A stretch of DNA of 64,000 nt from Chryseobacterium gotjawalense (lineage in GTDB: Bacteria; Bacteroidota; Bacteroidia; Flavobacteriales; Weeksellaceae), in assembly GCF_030012525.1 (NCBI RefSeq), contig NZ_CP124855.1, positions 1,116,001 to 1,180,000 of the forward strand, written 5' to 3'. This document shows positions 17,109 to 26,540 of the stretch, in pieces; within the stretch, counting starts at the first letter, position 1, and every line of letters starts with the position of its first letter. Made by a program: the position numbers and the translations under genes. The notes under the pieces were generated by a model. The model was not told where the DNA came from. It searched no databases and saw nothing but the letters and a program-made list of their open reading frames with translations.

Positions 17109-17588
17109 TTATTTCATTCCTGTTCTGGCAAAATTGTAAACCACACGTACATTTTCACCGTTTGAAGGAATATTTTGTTCTAAACTAAAGGCGTCAGTCG
17201 TTTGGCTGATTAAGTTTAAAGAATAGCCCGCTGTAACTTTTTTTGCTTTAGAACCTTCCACCAATTTTTTGAATTTGAATTCATTACCATTGGTTACTTG
17301 AAATTCAATAGGCTGGATAACACTTGGGCAGCTTCCACCACCATTGATGGTATAAGAACCGGTCCAGTTATTGGGAATCAGTCTCCAGTGACTTCCAACA
17401 AAGCATTGTACGTCTGCACCTTCGTCAAAAGGCTTCACTTTGTAGTTCTTATCATAATTTACACTGGTAATCTCCCAGTCACCTTTCAGTTTCAAAAAAT
17501 CTGCACGGTCAGACTGCGCAGTTTTCGCGGTGGAACATGAGACAGTCATTGCTGCTCCAATAATTCCTGCTAATAATAAATTTTTCAT
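17109..17588 (-). CDS. Lipocalin-like lipoprotein
   Basis: A 159-residue protein with a lipoprotein signal peptide (lipobox VSCS, Cys about residue 18). The mature part opens with LKGDWEITSVNYD, the typical first strand of Bacteroidota lipocalin-like proteins, and alternates beta strands to the end. It likely sits in the periplasm or on the outer membrane and binds an unknown small ligand. It is 19 bases upstream of the OmpA-like gene on the same strand, so the two are probably one operon. Confidence 0.75.
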   Translation of the reverse strand: MKNLLLAGIIGAAMTVSCSTAKTAQSDRADFLKLKGDWEITSVNYDKNYKVKPFDEGADVQCFVGSHWRLIPNNWTGSYTINGGGSCPSVIQPIEFQVTNGNEFKFKKLVEGSKAKKVTAGYSLNLISQTTDAFSLEQNIPSNGENVRVVYNFARTGMK

Positions 17589-17653
17589 AGTAATTACAAT
17601 TAATTAGTTTATCACTACAAAAAACCGTGCCAAGTAAACATTAAAAACCAAAA

Positions 17654-17671
17654 AACCCGAATTAACGGGTT
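17654..17671 (-). terminator. Intrinsic terminator after the S8 peptidase gene
   Basis: A short stem AACCCG / CGGGTT around a 6-base loop, flanked by A and T runs on both sides, so it could act in both directions. It lies 47 bases past the peptidase stop. Confidence 0.7.
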
Positions 17672-17718
17672 CTTTTTTACTATTTAAATTAAGTCTAATT
17701 AAATGAACGAATTACCGT

Positions 17719-19431
17719 TTACCGTTTTACCGTTTTTTTCTTTACCGCAGACGGTTTCACTTTTGATGGAACTGAATGAGCCGACGGTTTGTAAAAATTC
17801 GTGTAGGCATATTCCGCTGCTTTCCTCACATCGATGACACCGCCCGCTTCAGAAATCAGATCAAATCGGTTATTGGTATTGGAATTAATCATTGCGTTTA
17901 CCGACGATTTATTTGAGGTTTTCACCAATGCTTCAATCATCTGGGCAGGAGTCAGATTCGGCATATACGCAAGTAAAACAGAGGCTGCACCGGCCACTAC
18001 CGGCGATGCCATGGAAGTACCCTGCAGATATTCGTATTTACCATCCGGAACGGTTGAGTAAATTTTGTCTCCCGGGGCGAATACATTGACCATTTTTTTA
18101 TTGTAATTAGAAAAGTCTGCTCTTAAGAACTCATTATCATTCGTAGAGGCACCCACAACAATCATATTGCTGATGAATGGCTGGGCATCAGTTACATTTT
18201 TAAAATTGGTTGGAAAATATACATGCTCCGCAATATTCTCATTTTCGTTTCCTGCGGCTTTCACCAAAAGAACTCCTTTTGATTCAGCATATTTAAAGGC
18301 ATCCCAAACGAACTCTTTCCCTGGAGAAACCGGTTTTCCAAAACTCATATTCAATATTTTTGCGCCATTATCTACCGCATATCGTATCGCATTGGCAACA
18401 TCTTTATCTCTTTCATCTCCATTTGGAACTGCACGTACAGTCATTATTTTCGCCGTTTTATAGCCTACTCCATATTGCACTTCACTGCCCTGCGGCGTAC
18501 CTGCGATAATTCCGGCAACGTGGGTTCCGTGCTGAGCGTCAGGACCTTTGTAGTGATTATTCCCATATTTTTTTTCTGAATAATCGTCATAGTGATCACC
18601 AACAACTGAAGCTCTGGGATCATAATCTAAATTATACTGTTTCAGGGCCTGTGGCTCGTAGTAATCTAATGCTTCTTTCATCTGAGCGGTTAAAAACTTC
18701 TGAACTTCAGCCGGAGATTTACCGGCAACAGAAGGATCTCTGCTAACTTGCCCTAAAACAGAAGCTGCCATCGCTTGCTCAGGAGTAGTTGGCTTAATTG
18801 CCCCCACCACTTCCGGCGTTAGATTTTGACCGTTAAGCATTGCAATCATCGACGGAACCATGTCGGAAATTCTCTTATACGTTTCGTAATTCTGCTTTGC
18901 TTCAATGCTTTTTTTGGTGAAAATTTCTTTCGACTTCATGTACATATCAAAATCCGCAGGCATTTTTGCCTGATTGGCTTTATTCTGTACAGAATTGGCA
19001 CCTTCGAAAATCGGTTGGTATTTTTTAACAACACGGGTTACTTCCATATTATCGACATCGATATCACCGTTTTTTCCGCCGATGAAATTCCAGCCATAAA
19101 TATCATCGATATATCCGTTTCCGTCATCATCGATTCCATTACCCGGAATTTCGTTGACATTAACCCACCTGTTTTTGATCAGACCGGGATGCTCAACATC
19201 TACTCCGCTGTCTAAAACCCCGACAATTACTGATTTCGGTTTTAAACCTTTGGATTCTAAATACTTATACGCATTTTGGGTATTGACTCCATAAATATTG
19301 CCTGACGCAAAATCCTGATGATACCAGGTCATCAGATTTTTATCCTTGATCGGATCTAAAGGAGCAGTTGCCTGCTGCGCAAATGATAAAACGCCTGTCA
19401 TAAAACAAGCTGCAATTAATATCTTTTTCAT
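17719..19431 (-). CDS. Secreted subtilisin-like serine peptidase (S8)
   Basis: A 570-residue protease with a signal peptide (cleavage near residue 19, FAQQ). The catalytic triad is visible: Asp74 in GVLDSGVDVEHP, His301 in HGTHVAG and Ser473 in GTSMASP. A Ca-binding-like DDDGNGYIDDIYGWNF segment follows the Asp. The insertion of about 190 residues between the Asp and His blocks, rich in Lys, Gln and Ala, is unusually long and probably a family-specific domain. No C-terminal T9SS sorting domain is seen; the protein ends in a Lys-rich tail, so it is more likely periplasmic than secreted by T9SS. It abuts the WbqC gene (1-base gap). Confidence 0.9.
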   Translation of the reverse strand: MKKILIAACFMTGVLSFAQQATAPLDPIKDKNLMTWYHQDFASGNIYGVNTQNAYKYLESKGLKPKSVIVGVLDSGVDVEHPGLIKNRWVNVNEIPGNGIDDDGNGYIDDIYGWNFIGGKNGDIDVDNMEVTRVVKKYQPIFEGANSVQNKANQAKMPADFDMYMKSKEIFTKKSIEAKQNYETYKRISDMVPSMIAMLNGQNLTPEVVGAIKPTTPEQAMAASVLGQVSRDPSVAGKSPAEVQKFLTAQMKEALDYYEPQALKQYNLDYDPRASVVGDHYDDYSEKKYGNNHYKGPDAQHGTHVAGIIAGTPQGSEVQYGVGYKTAKIMTVRAVPNGDERDKDVANAIRYAVDNGAKILNMSFGKPVSPGKEFVWDAFKYAESKGVLLVKAAGNENENIAEHVYFPTNFKNVTDAQPFISNMIVVGASTNDNEFLRADFSNYNKKMVNVFAPGDKIYSTVPDGKYEYLQGTSMASPVVAGAASVLLAYMPNLTPAQMIEALVKTSNKSSVNAMINSNTNNRFDLISEAGGVIDVRKAAEYAYTNFYKPSAHSVPSKVKPSAVKKKTVKR

Positions 19432-19432
19432 A

Positions 19433-20044
19433 TTATTTCTGTTTAATGGTTCTGATATAGGTCATCGATTCCGGGCCTTTGTTACAAATAAGGTCAATGA
19501 TTGACAGGTCTTCTAAGAAACCATACTTATCTGAAAAAGACTGATAGTAGTCTTCCATCTGATAAGCGGTTTCTGATTTTGCTGAAAACTGATCTCTGTA
19601 ATTGAGCATCGAAGGTTCTTTGAAGAACTCACTATTCAAAGAATATGCCTTTTCTGTTTTCAGAATTTTCTGAATCACTTTTAAGGCGTTAAGATTAAAT
19701 TCTATTAATGAAGTGGACTTAAATTTAAAGATTTCTTCGAGCTGATCTTCATAATAGTCAAAATAAGGCGAAGTCTGGTAAGCGGTTTTTATGGATTTCC
19801 AGTGAAGTTGCTGCCATTTTTCGCGGGTAGAAGTCTGTATTTCTTTTAATAGTCTTGTTCCGTTGTGATTCATCGGAATAATCAAAGACAGTTTACCGTT
19901 GGCGCCATAAATATTGGCTCTGTTCCGGTAAGTCTGCTTGGGGAAATGCTCATACCGTTCGAAAATGATCTGGGCATCTTCCTGCAAAAAAACAGAGAAC
20001 CATGAAATTGGCGGAAGGTAAAATATAGGTAATAAAATAGGCAT
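19433..20044 (-). CDS. WbqC-like family protein
   Basis: A 203-residue protein. The N-terminus ILLPIFYLPPISWF and the following FPKQTYRNRANIYGANG match the WbqC-like family (PF08889), which occurs in O-antigen loci but also, as here, beside lepB in Flavobacteria. Biochemical function is unknown. It is upstream of, and almost touches, the peptidase gene, so the two may be co-expressed. Confidence 0.8.
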   Translation of the reverse strand: MPILLPIFYLPPISWFSVFLQEDAQIIFERYEHFPKQTYRNRANIYGANGKLSLIIPMNHNGTRLLKEIQTSTREKWQQLHWKSIKTAYQTSPYFDYYEDQLEEIFKFKSTSLIEFNLNALKVIQKILKTEKAYSLNSEFFKEPSMLNYRDQFSAKSETAYQMEDYYQSFSDKYGFLEDLSIIDLICNKGPESMTYIRTIKQK

Positions 20045-20189
20045 TGCTCAATACTAAATTTTAGATAAAACATGAAATACCGCTTCGTTTCCGGATAAAA
20101 GACAAAACGATGATTCGATAAAAATTAAACGTACTCCTTTAAAATCGCAGTCTATTTCTACGATGTACAAATTTCTGATCGGGAACGGA

Positions 20190-20270
20190 ACCCCTAGCCC
20201 CGATGGAAGCGGCATCCCCCGAATCTGCGGCAGCAGTGAGGGGATACAGCGGACAGCGGGAAACAGCTCC
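20190..20270. repeat. Two-arm hairpin element, copy 1
   Basis: Directly downstream of lepB. On the plus strand a left arm (CCCCGATGGAAGCGGCATCC) and a right arm (GGATACAGCGGACAGCGGG) flank a short variable GC-rich hairpin. The outer CCCG/CGGG and inner ATCC/GGAT can pair, leaving purine-rich sides that are not complementary but recur in the elements at 41.5 and 57.0 kb. It fills the gap between lepB and the WbqC gene and may end the lepB transcript. I recall similar sequences in other Flavobacteriia genomes but cannot verify that here. Confidence 0.55.
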
Positions 20271-20278
20271 CAAAAACA

Positions 20279-21928
20279 TTACTGCTCTTCTTCTTTCTTT
20301 TTAAAGAATTTCATAATGAAATCCCAGCCGAAAAACAATCCAAGAATCAAGACCGCAACCCACCAGTAAGAGGTTTTGTGCAGTTCGCCGGTATTGGTCG
20401 CTTTGAACATTCTGTCCCACCGGATTTTGGTGTCTGCCTGATAAGAAGAGCCGCCGTCCTTGAACAGTCCCTGAACGCTCAGCCAGGTAAACATGGGGGA
20501 TCCCACGATATTTTCTTCCGGAACAAAGCCGAAAAACCGCGCATCCAGAGACGCATCCCGGTTATCACCAATCATCATGTAATAATCCTGCTGAATTGTA
20601 TATTGGGTGGCTTCTTTACCGTCGATAAAGATCTTTCCGTCTTTATTTTCCAGATGATGGTGTTCATATTCTGAAATAATCCACTGATATTCGGGTAAAG
20701 TGTCCTGATTTAAAGTTACGACATCGCCTTTTTTCGGGATTCTCAGCGGACCGTACCAATCCTGATTCCATTTTTTATTAATGGGGAAAATCGATTGGGT
20801 GGTATCGATGTTTTTGGTATAGGCATCTCTGGCCGCATTTGCTTTATAAGAAACCGCTGCGGAATCTTTTTCCCAAATATGTTCTTTGAGGTCGATAATC
20901 TGTGGAAGGGCTTTTATTTCTCTTGCGGTCTGATCGGTTAATCCCTGGAAATCATACATGAAACCGTTCTGCGTCTGGATTTCCTGAACCGGTAAAAAGC
21001 CATAAGTTCTATACAGTGCCGGAATATCCAGCTGGCTCCCTGTGGTCGCGATGTACTTATGCTGCAACTGCTGGTCTCCTAAAATCACTTCGGGTTTTCC
21101 ATTAATGAAAAGTCGGCCGGCTCTCATCTCCAGAACGTCTCCGGCGACGGCGACACATCTTTTCACGTAAGGATCTTTCCGGTCAATGGCCGTGTGCACA
21201 GAATCCTGAGGATAATTGAACACCACGATATCGTGTCTCTGCGGTTTCTTTAACTGCAAAATCCTGCTGTAAGGAAGTTTAATCGCGTCTACATACGATT
21301 TTGGATCATCTTTTGGGTTTCCCTTTTGTCCCGTATCCATAATGGTTCCCTGCAGGAATGGCAGTGCAACTGGTCGCATCGGCATTCTGAAACCGTAAGA
21401 CCATTTATTTACAAATAAGAAATCTCCGACCAAAAGTGTTCTTTCCATAGAACCGGTCGGAATCCCAAAAGGTTGGGTAAAGAATACGTGAATAATGGTG
21501 GCAAAAACAACCGCAAAGGTTATAGAACCGGTAAAAGTATCTTTCTTTTTCGAAGCTAATTCTTCTTCTGTCAAATACAAATCGTCTTCTTTCTCCACTT
21601 CGGGATCTTTCGAATAATTGACCGTGGCCATATAGATAAACGGAAGCAGGATCGTCAACAAAGTCTGTACAAAAGACTTTTTGCCGAAATGCCTCATTAA
21701 AAACAAATGGAAAGCCGTCATCATAATCGGTCCGACAATCGGAACATACGATAAGATCACCCACCATTTTGAATGCTCAGTTTCTTTTAAGACAATGAAG
21801 TAATTATAAAACGGAACAAACGCAAAAAGCGGATTGTAACCCATTTTCTTGAAAAGTTTCCACGTAGAAATCCCCATCAGTAAAGAGAGGATGACGACGT
21901 AAATCGAATAGGTAAGAAAGTAATTCAT
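20279..21928 (-). CDS. lepB: Signal peptidase I (large Bacteroidota form)
   Basis: A 549-residue S26 peptidase. Three or four hydrophobic segments occupy the first 150 residues, including a DUF5684-like N-terminal region. The catalytic serine is S160 in PTGSMERTLLVGD and the general-base lysine is K256 in DPYVKRCVAVAGD. Box E is MIGDNRDASLDARFFGFV (about 455). The region between box D and box E (about 265-450) is greatly expanded relative to E. coli LepB, as is usual in this phylum. A last membrane helix and Lys-rich tail end the protein. It removes signal peptides at the outer face of the inner membrane. Confidence 0.94.
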   Translation of the reverse strand: MNYFLTYSIYVVILSLLMGISTWKLFKKMGYNPLFAFVPFYNYFIVLKETEHSKWWVILSYVPIVGPIMMTAFHLFLMRHFGKKSFVQTLLTILLPFIYMATVNYSKDPEVEKEDDLYLTEEELASKKKDTFTGSITFAVVFATIIHVFFTQPFGIPTGSMERTLLVGDFLFVNKWSYGFRMPMRPVALPFLQGTIMDTGQKGNPKDDPKSYVDAIKLPYSRILQLKKPQRHDIVVFNYPQDSVHTAIDRKDPYVKRCVAVAGDVLEMRAGRLFINGKPEVILGDQQLQHKYIATTGSQLDIPALYRTYGFLPVQEIQTQNGFMYDFQGLTDQTAREIKALPQIIDLKEHIWEKDSAAVSYKANAARDAYTKNIDTTQSIFPINKKWNQDWYGPLRIPKKGDVVTLNQDTLPEYQWIISEYEHHHLENKDGKIFIDGKEATQYTIQQDYYMMIGDNRDASLDARFFGFVPEENIVGSPMFTWLSVQGLFKDGGSSYQADTKIRWDRMFKATNTGELHKTSYWWVAVLILGLFFGWDFIMKFFKKKEEEQ

Positions 21929-22031
21929 AGTTTATTGCTTATCACTATTAGTTTAGTGTATTTCAAAATTGTTACAGGTTCATGAGTAATGCGTGATAAG
22001 TAATGGGTAATTGCTTATTGCGTATTACCTA

Positions 22032-22736
22032 TTACTTATTGAAAAGAACATCATTCATGGTGAAATTTCCTGTTTTACCGATAATCCATTCAGCGGCAAC
22101 TAAGGCTCCTACTGCAAAACCATTCCGGTTGAAAGCGGTATGTTTGATTTCGATCTCGTCAACATCGCTTTTGTAGTAAACGCTGTGCGTGCCGGGAACT
22201 TCATCCTGACGAATGGCAAAAATACCGAGTTCTTTGTTTTGGGTTTCATCGAGTTTCCAGGCGTCGAATCTTTTGTCATTTTTAATGATTCCTTCGGCGA
22301 GGGAAATAGCAGTTCCACTGGGTGCGTCTTTTTTGTGGGTATGGTGAATTTCTTCCAGCTGCACACTGTATTCGGAAAAATCCTTCATCAGACTGGCCAG
22401 TTTTTCGTTCAACGCAAAAAACAAATTAACGCCCAACGAAAAATTAGACCCATATAAAAAAGCGGTATCATTTTGTAGCGCAATTTCCTCGATTTCCGGT
22501 TTTTGATCGAGCCAGCCGGTCGTTCCGCAGATCACAGGGATTTTATTTTCCAGGCAGATTTTAATATTGTTAAAAGCGGCTTCAGGATTAGAAAATTCGA
22601 TTACTACATCAGGATTATTGAGGTTCTCAGAAGTAGGAGTTTCGCTTAACCGCGCTACAATTTCGTGACCTCTTTTGGTGGCAATCTCATCAATGATATG
22701 GCCCATTTTTCCGTAACCAACAAGTGCTATTTTCAT
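22032..22736 (-). CDS. dapB: 4-hydroxy-tetrahydrodipicolinate reductase
   Basis: A 234-residue enzyme. The Rossmann turn VGYGKMGHIIDE is at residues 6-17, followed by PDVVIEFSNPEA (about 44-55) and VICGTTGW (about 69). The substrate motif is EEIHHTHKKDAPSGTA (about 130-145). It makes tetrahydrodipicolinate for lysine and meso-diaminopimelate. It is shorter than the E. coli enzyme (273), normal for Bacteroidota. It stands between the DUF5683 and lepB genes, part of a series seen in other flavobacteria. Confidence 0.93.
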   Translation of the reverse strand: MKIALVGYGKMGHIIDEIATKRGHEIVARLSETPTSENLNNPDVVIEFSNPEAAFNNIKICLENKIPVICGTTGWLDQKPEIEEIALQNDTAFLYGSNFSLGVNLFFALNEKLASLMKDFSEYSVQLEEIHHTHKKDAPSGTAISLAEGIIKNDKRFDAWKLDETQNKELGIFAIRQDEVPGTHSVYYKSDVDEIEIKHTAFNRNGFAVGALVAAEWIIGKTGNFTMNDVLFNK

Positions 22737-23029
22737 ATTTTTTGTAACGCAATGCGTTTTATTATTAAATGAATGATCTATTGTAGATCAAACCTTATTT
22801 TACTTAAATCTACATCTACAGTTTTCAACGACAAAGTTTGCAAAAGATTTCTTTAAAAAAGAGTCAAATAAAAGTTTACAAAATGAAAATCCAAAGATTA
22901 CCCTCCTTTAGGGACTTTAAAAATTGTCTTTTTTACTTCCGGTTCTTTTCCATAAAATCTTTTGTGACTTTCTGGTTTTAAAAATTTTATTTTTAGTAAC
23001 CTCCTTTTTTTGGAGTAATTTACCTTTAA

Positions 23030-23659
23030 TTAAAAATTATAACTTAAACTCAAACCGGCTTTAGAATTCATCTTTCCGAATTCATCAAAAATAACGGTAG
23101 GTTTTAAGGCCAGATCAGGATCATGTCTTCCTTCATACAACTGTGCATCTACGACTGCATCTACAATATTCAGGATATACACCAAACCGGTAATGGCGAT
23201 CGCGTAATCACGCTGTCTTTTTGCACGGTCCTGCGTTCTGCCCAGAACTTCTTTGGTAACACCGGGAATATTCGAGAATTCATGCTTTTGACCGTTTAAT
23301 TCCGCGACAAAAGCATCTCTGTAACGGTTGTACTGTTTTTGATTCCAAAGAGTAACCCCAACTCCGGTGCCGATACCGCCCCAAACGATGGGGATTTTCC
23401 AGTATTTCTTATTGTAATACTGCCCTAATCCCGGAAGGATTGCGGAATACAAACCTGCTTTGGTAGGATTAAACTTCATTACACCGGCAGGCGCATTGGC
23501 ATTTTTAATAGTGGTAAGTACCTCTATTTCAGAAGGAACCTGTTTTGCAGAAACCGAATCTGTTGGATAATTTTCAACACGGATGGTGTCTTTCGGACTG
23601 ATCTGCGCGAAAGTCATCATTGAAAATAAAACCAGAAATAGTACCGTAAGTTTTTGCAT
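23030..23659 (-). CDS. DUF5683 membrane protein
   Basis: A 209-residue protein with a signal peptide and a DUF5683-type core: KFNPTKAGLYSAILPGLGQYYNKKYWKIPIVWGG (discontinuous hydrophobic segments about 63-110) and a second membrane-like stretch RDYAIAITGLVYILNIVDAVVDA. Function is unknown. Its ATG overlaps the last base of the parB stop codon (TAATG), so it is translationally coupled to parB. Confidence 0.8.
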   Translation of the reverse strand: MQKLTVLFLVLFSMMTFAQISPKDTIRVENYPTDSVSAKQVPSEIEVLTTIKNANAPAGVMKFNPTKAGLYSAILPGLGQYYNKKYWKIPIVWGGIGTGVGVTLWNQKQYNRYRDAFVAELNGQKHEFSNIPGVTKEVLGRTQDRAKRQRDYAIAITGLVYILNIVDAVVDAQLYEGRHDPDLALKPTVIFDEFGKMNSKAGLSLSYNF

Positions 23660-24546
23660 TATTTAAAGTGTGCCAGAATTTGTTCTAACTCTTCTTCATT
23701 TTTGAAATCGAGAACGATTTTTCCTTTTTTGCCGTTGGCAGCTGTTTTTATTTCTACTTTAACCGCCAGAATATCGGCTAAATTTTTCTCCACTTTTTTG
23801 AAATGATTCGGCAGCTGTGTTTTCGATTTCTTAACTTCCTCCTTGGGATTCTTCAATAAATTGGCTTCCTGCTCGGTTTGGCGGACACTTAAGTTATTTT
23901 TTAAAATCTTATCAAAAAGTTCCTTTTGTTTTTCCTCCTCTTCTACACTGATGATGGCGCGGCCATGTCCGGCAGAAATCTCACCACTCCGGATGGCGTT
24001 CTGAAAATCGGGATTCAAACGCAGCAAACGGATCGAATTGGTAATGGTACTTCGTTCCTTTCCTACCCGCTGACTTAAATTCTCCTGTGTCATTCCGATT
24101 TCCTCCAGCAATCTTTGGTAAGTGAGCGCAATTTCGATAGCGTCTAAATCTTCTCTCTGAATATTTTCAACCAAAGCCATTTCAAGCAGTTCCTGATCAT
24201 TCACCAGGCGGATATAAGCTGGAACGCTTTTTAAACCGGCAATTTTACTGGCCCGGAAACGTCTTTCCCCAGAAATAATTTCAAATCTGTTACCTTCTTT
24301 TCTTAAAGTAATCGGCTGTATAACGCCTAAAGTTTTGATGGACTGCGCCAGATCATTCAGTGCTTTTTCATCAAAATAAGTTCGGGGCTGCGTGGTATTC
24401 GGATCAATATCTTCTAAAAAGACCTCCATAATATTGCCGACAAATTTGTCTGCACCTTCATCGGTAGCGGAGTTGACAGTGGCTTTTGATTCGGCGCTCA
24501 AAATCGCACCCAATCCACGTCCCATTGCTCTTTTCTTGTCTTTCAT
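23659..24546 (-). CDS. parB: Chromosome-partitioning protein ParB
   Basis: A 295-residue ParB/Spo0J protein. The N-terminal AMGRGLGAILS is the usual ParA-stimulating tail. The CTP-binding ParB/Srx domain follows, with GERRFRASKIAGL (about 92-104) as the clamp motif and LVENIQREDLDAIE (about 127-140). A helix-turn-helix (about 150-190, SQRVGKERSTITNSIRLLR) binds parS. The C-terminal dimerisation domain is Lys-rich. It lies 60 bases downstream of parA. I did not identify a parS site by eye. Confidence 0.94.
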   Translation of the reverse strand: MKDKKRAMGRGLGAILSAESKATVNSATDEGADKFVGNIMEVFLEDIDPNTTQPRTYFDEKALNDLAQSIKTLGVIQPITLRKEGNRFEIISGERRFRASKIAGLKSVPAYIRLVNDQELLEMALVENIQREDLDAIEIALTYQRLLEEIGMTQENLSQRVGKERSTITNSIRLLRLNPDFQNAIRSGEISAGHGRAIISVEEEEKQKELFDKILKNNLSVRQTEQEANLLKNPKEEVKKSKTQLPNHFKKVEKNLADILAVKVEIKTAANGKKGKIVLDFKNEEELEQILAHFK

Positions 24547-24606
24547 TTTTAAAATATTTTCTTGATTTTTAAAGTTTAAATAAAATCAACCCTTAAAAAT
24601 CATTTC

Positions 24607-25380
24607 TTAGTTACTAATTAAATTTTCGTTTTTCAGTAAAACTTCCTCAGCCAACTGAAGATACTGGATCGCTCCTTTGCTTTCTGCGTCATAATTCAAA
24701 ATGCTTTCGCCGAAACTTGGTGCTTCACTTAAACGGACATTTCTGCTGATAATTGTTTCAAAAACCATTTCCGGGAAATGAAGGTGAACTTCTTCTACGA
24801 CCTGATTTGATAATCTTAAACGGGAATCGAACATGGTCAGCAGCAAACCTTCAATATCCAAATCTTTGTTATGAATTTTTTGAACATTTTTAATCGTGTT
24901 CAGCAATTTACCCAAACCTTCCAGCGCAAAGTATTCACACTGAATGGGGATAATCACCGAATCCGCTGCTGTGAGGGCATTTACTGTAATCAATCCCAAA
25001 CTTGGTGCGCAGTCGATAATGATATAATCATAATTCGCTTTGATAGACTGCAATGCTTTTTTGAGCATATACTCCCGGTTTTCACGATCGACCAATTCAA
25101 TCTCAGCAGCCACCAAATCAATATGCGACGGAATAATATCCAAATTGGGAGAAGCTGTTTTCTGAATACATTTTTCAACTTCTACACTGTGTTCCAACAG
25201 GTGATAGGTAGAAAAAGTAGCATCTTCAATCCCTAATCCTGAAGTTGCATTTGCTTGGGGATCTGCATCGATAATCAGAATTTTCTTTTCCAAAACTCCC
25301 AGTGCTGCAGCGAGATTTACCGCAGTAGTGGTTTTACCTACGCCGCCTTTTTGATTAGCGATCCCTATGATTTTAGCCAT
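24607..25380 (-). CDS. parA: Chromosome-partitioning ATPase ParA/Soj
   Basis: A 257-residue deviant Walker ATPase: ANQKGGVGKTTTAVNLA gives the KGGVGKTT P-loop (K16 the main lysine), with IDADPQANAT (about 41) and IIDCAPSLGLIT (about 119). I chose the start MAKIIG; ten extra codons upstream add no family-typical residues. It partners with ParB to segregate the chromosome origin. Position first in the operon and the promoter-like box 20 bases upstream suit this. Confidence 0.95.
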   Translation of the reverse strand: MAKIIGIANQKGGVGKTTTAVNLAAALGVLEKKILIIDADPQANATSGLGIEDATFSTYHLLEHSVEVEKCIQKTASPNLDIIPSHIDLVAAEIELVDRENREYMLKKALQSIKANYDYIIIDCAPSLGLITVNALTAADSVIIPIQCEYFALEGLGKLLNTIKNVQKIHNKDLDIEGLLLTMFDSRLRLSNQVVEEVHLHFPEMVFETIISRNVRLSEAPSFGESILNYDAESKGAIQYLQLAEEVLLKNENLISN

Positions 25381-25399
25381 TATATAAAAATTTAATTCC

Positions 25400-25407
25400 C
25401 AAAAATA
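25400..25407 (-). promoter_or_regulatory. Promoter -7 box of parA
   Basis: TATTTTTG on the minus strand, 20 bases before the chosen ATG, fits TAnnTTTG and would give a short leader. No TTTG was seen at 19-21 bases. Confidence 0.4.
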
Positions 25408-25550
25408 CACTTTTTTCTGATTTTTAAATGATTCCCAAACCCCTGAATAAAGTTAAAGTACTATAAATTAATAGTTTAGCCCTAAATAAAATTATCCACA
25501 AAACGAGGTATTTTGTGGATAAGTCTGATCTTTTTTGGTTAACTGCCTGT

Positions 25551-26369
25551 TTATTCGAACTGCATAGAAATTGGGAATTTGAAGTAACTTCTCACATTCT
25601 CGCCATTTAACTTTGCAGGCACCCATTTTCCTTTGACGGATTTAATGGTTTTTATTGCTTCACGGTTGAAATCCGCATTAGCTCCGGAAGCTTTCACTTC
25701 GCTGATAGAACCATCTTTTTCAACAATGAAAACAATGGTTGTTTTTAAAACTTCACCAGTTCCGTCGATTGCAGAACCGTCAAACTGATTCACCACTTTA
25801 TTTCTGAAGGCGTTGATTCCACCCATAAAATTGGCTTCCACATCGACTGTTGTTTTGGGTGAATTATCGACCGGTTTTGGAACGCTCATTTCCGAACCTT
25901 TCACCGGAACATCCTGAACCGCAGGCGGCGTATAAGTAGTAACAGGCGGATCACCAATAATATCCTGAGTTCCCGGAACAGCATTGATATAATCCGATTG
26001 CTTAGGCATTACTTTCTCCACCGGCGGATTTTTTGCCGGAGTCGGAACAGTCGAATCTAATGTATTCACAGGTTTCTGAACCGGAGGAGTTACGGGAGCA
26101 GCTACCGGAGGTTTTTCTGCTCTTTCCACCTGTTTCATAATATAGGGTGGCGGAATTTCATCAGTGATTATTTTCCCTGTTGTTTTAAAAGCGTTAACCA
26201 CTAAAGGGGAAATTGCCATCACCGCAAAAACGCCTATTCCGATCAACATCGATTTTGTTAAAATATGATCTGCTTCATTTCTTAAAACATAAGCGCCATA
26301 GTTCTTGTTTCGGTGTTCGAAAAGAATTTCATTCAATTGAAATTCTTTGTTTTGGAGTAAATTTCTCAT
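25551..26369 (-). CDS. TonB-like energy transducer
   Basis: A 272-residue protein. A cytosolic N-terminus (NEILFEHRNKNYGAYVLR, a common flavobacterial TonB start) leads to one membrane helix (about 37-60). A long Pro/Val/Lys-rich periplasmic spacer (about 70-180) follows, then a C-terminal TonB domain with TTIVFIVEKDGSISEVKA and VKGKWVPAKLNG (about 205-270). It transmits proton-motive force to outer-membrane receptors. No exbB or exbD is adjacent. An overlapping GTG one codon upstream is an alternative start. Confidence 0.9.
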   Translation of the reverse strand: MRNLLQNKEFQLNEILFEHRNKNYGAYVLRNEADHILTKSMLIGIGVFAVMAISPLVVNAFKTTGKIITDEIPPPYIMKQVERAEKPPVAAPVTPPVQKPVNTLDSTVPTPAKNPPVEKVMPKQSDYINAVPGTQDIIGDPPVTTYTPPAVQDVPVKGSEMSVPKPVDNSPKTTVDVEANFMGGINAFRNKVVNQFDGSAIDGTGEVLKTTIVFIVEKDGSISEVKASGANADFNREAIKTIKSVKGKWVPAKLNGENVRSYFKFPISMQFE

Positions 26370-26540
26370 CACAATATTATTTTAATGGGTTAAAGGCAAA
26401 AATCAAATTACGATTATTAATTTAATACACTATCGTATTCAATGATTAGTTTTTATCAAAATACAAGCCAATTTTTTAACAATAAATAAAAGAAACCATT
26501 CAAAACATAACAGATAAATAATTTTAACCTACCAACAACA

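Noticed and set aside
20163-20369. A plus-strand reading frame over the hairpin element and the end of lepB
   Set aside because: It lies across a repeat and antisense to lepB, with no protein-like features.
22737-23029. Gap between dapB and the DUF5683 gene as a hidden gene
   Set aside because: AT-rich with only short frames; it contains a weak copy of the TTTGTGACTTT repeat and nothing else convincing.
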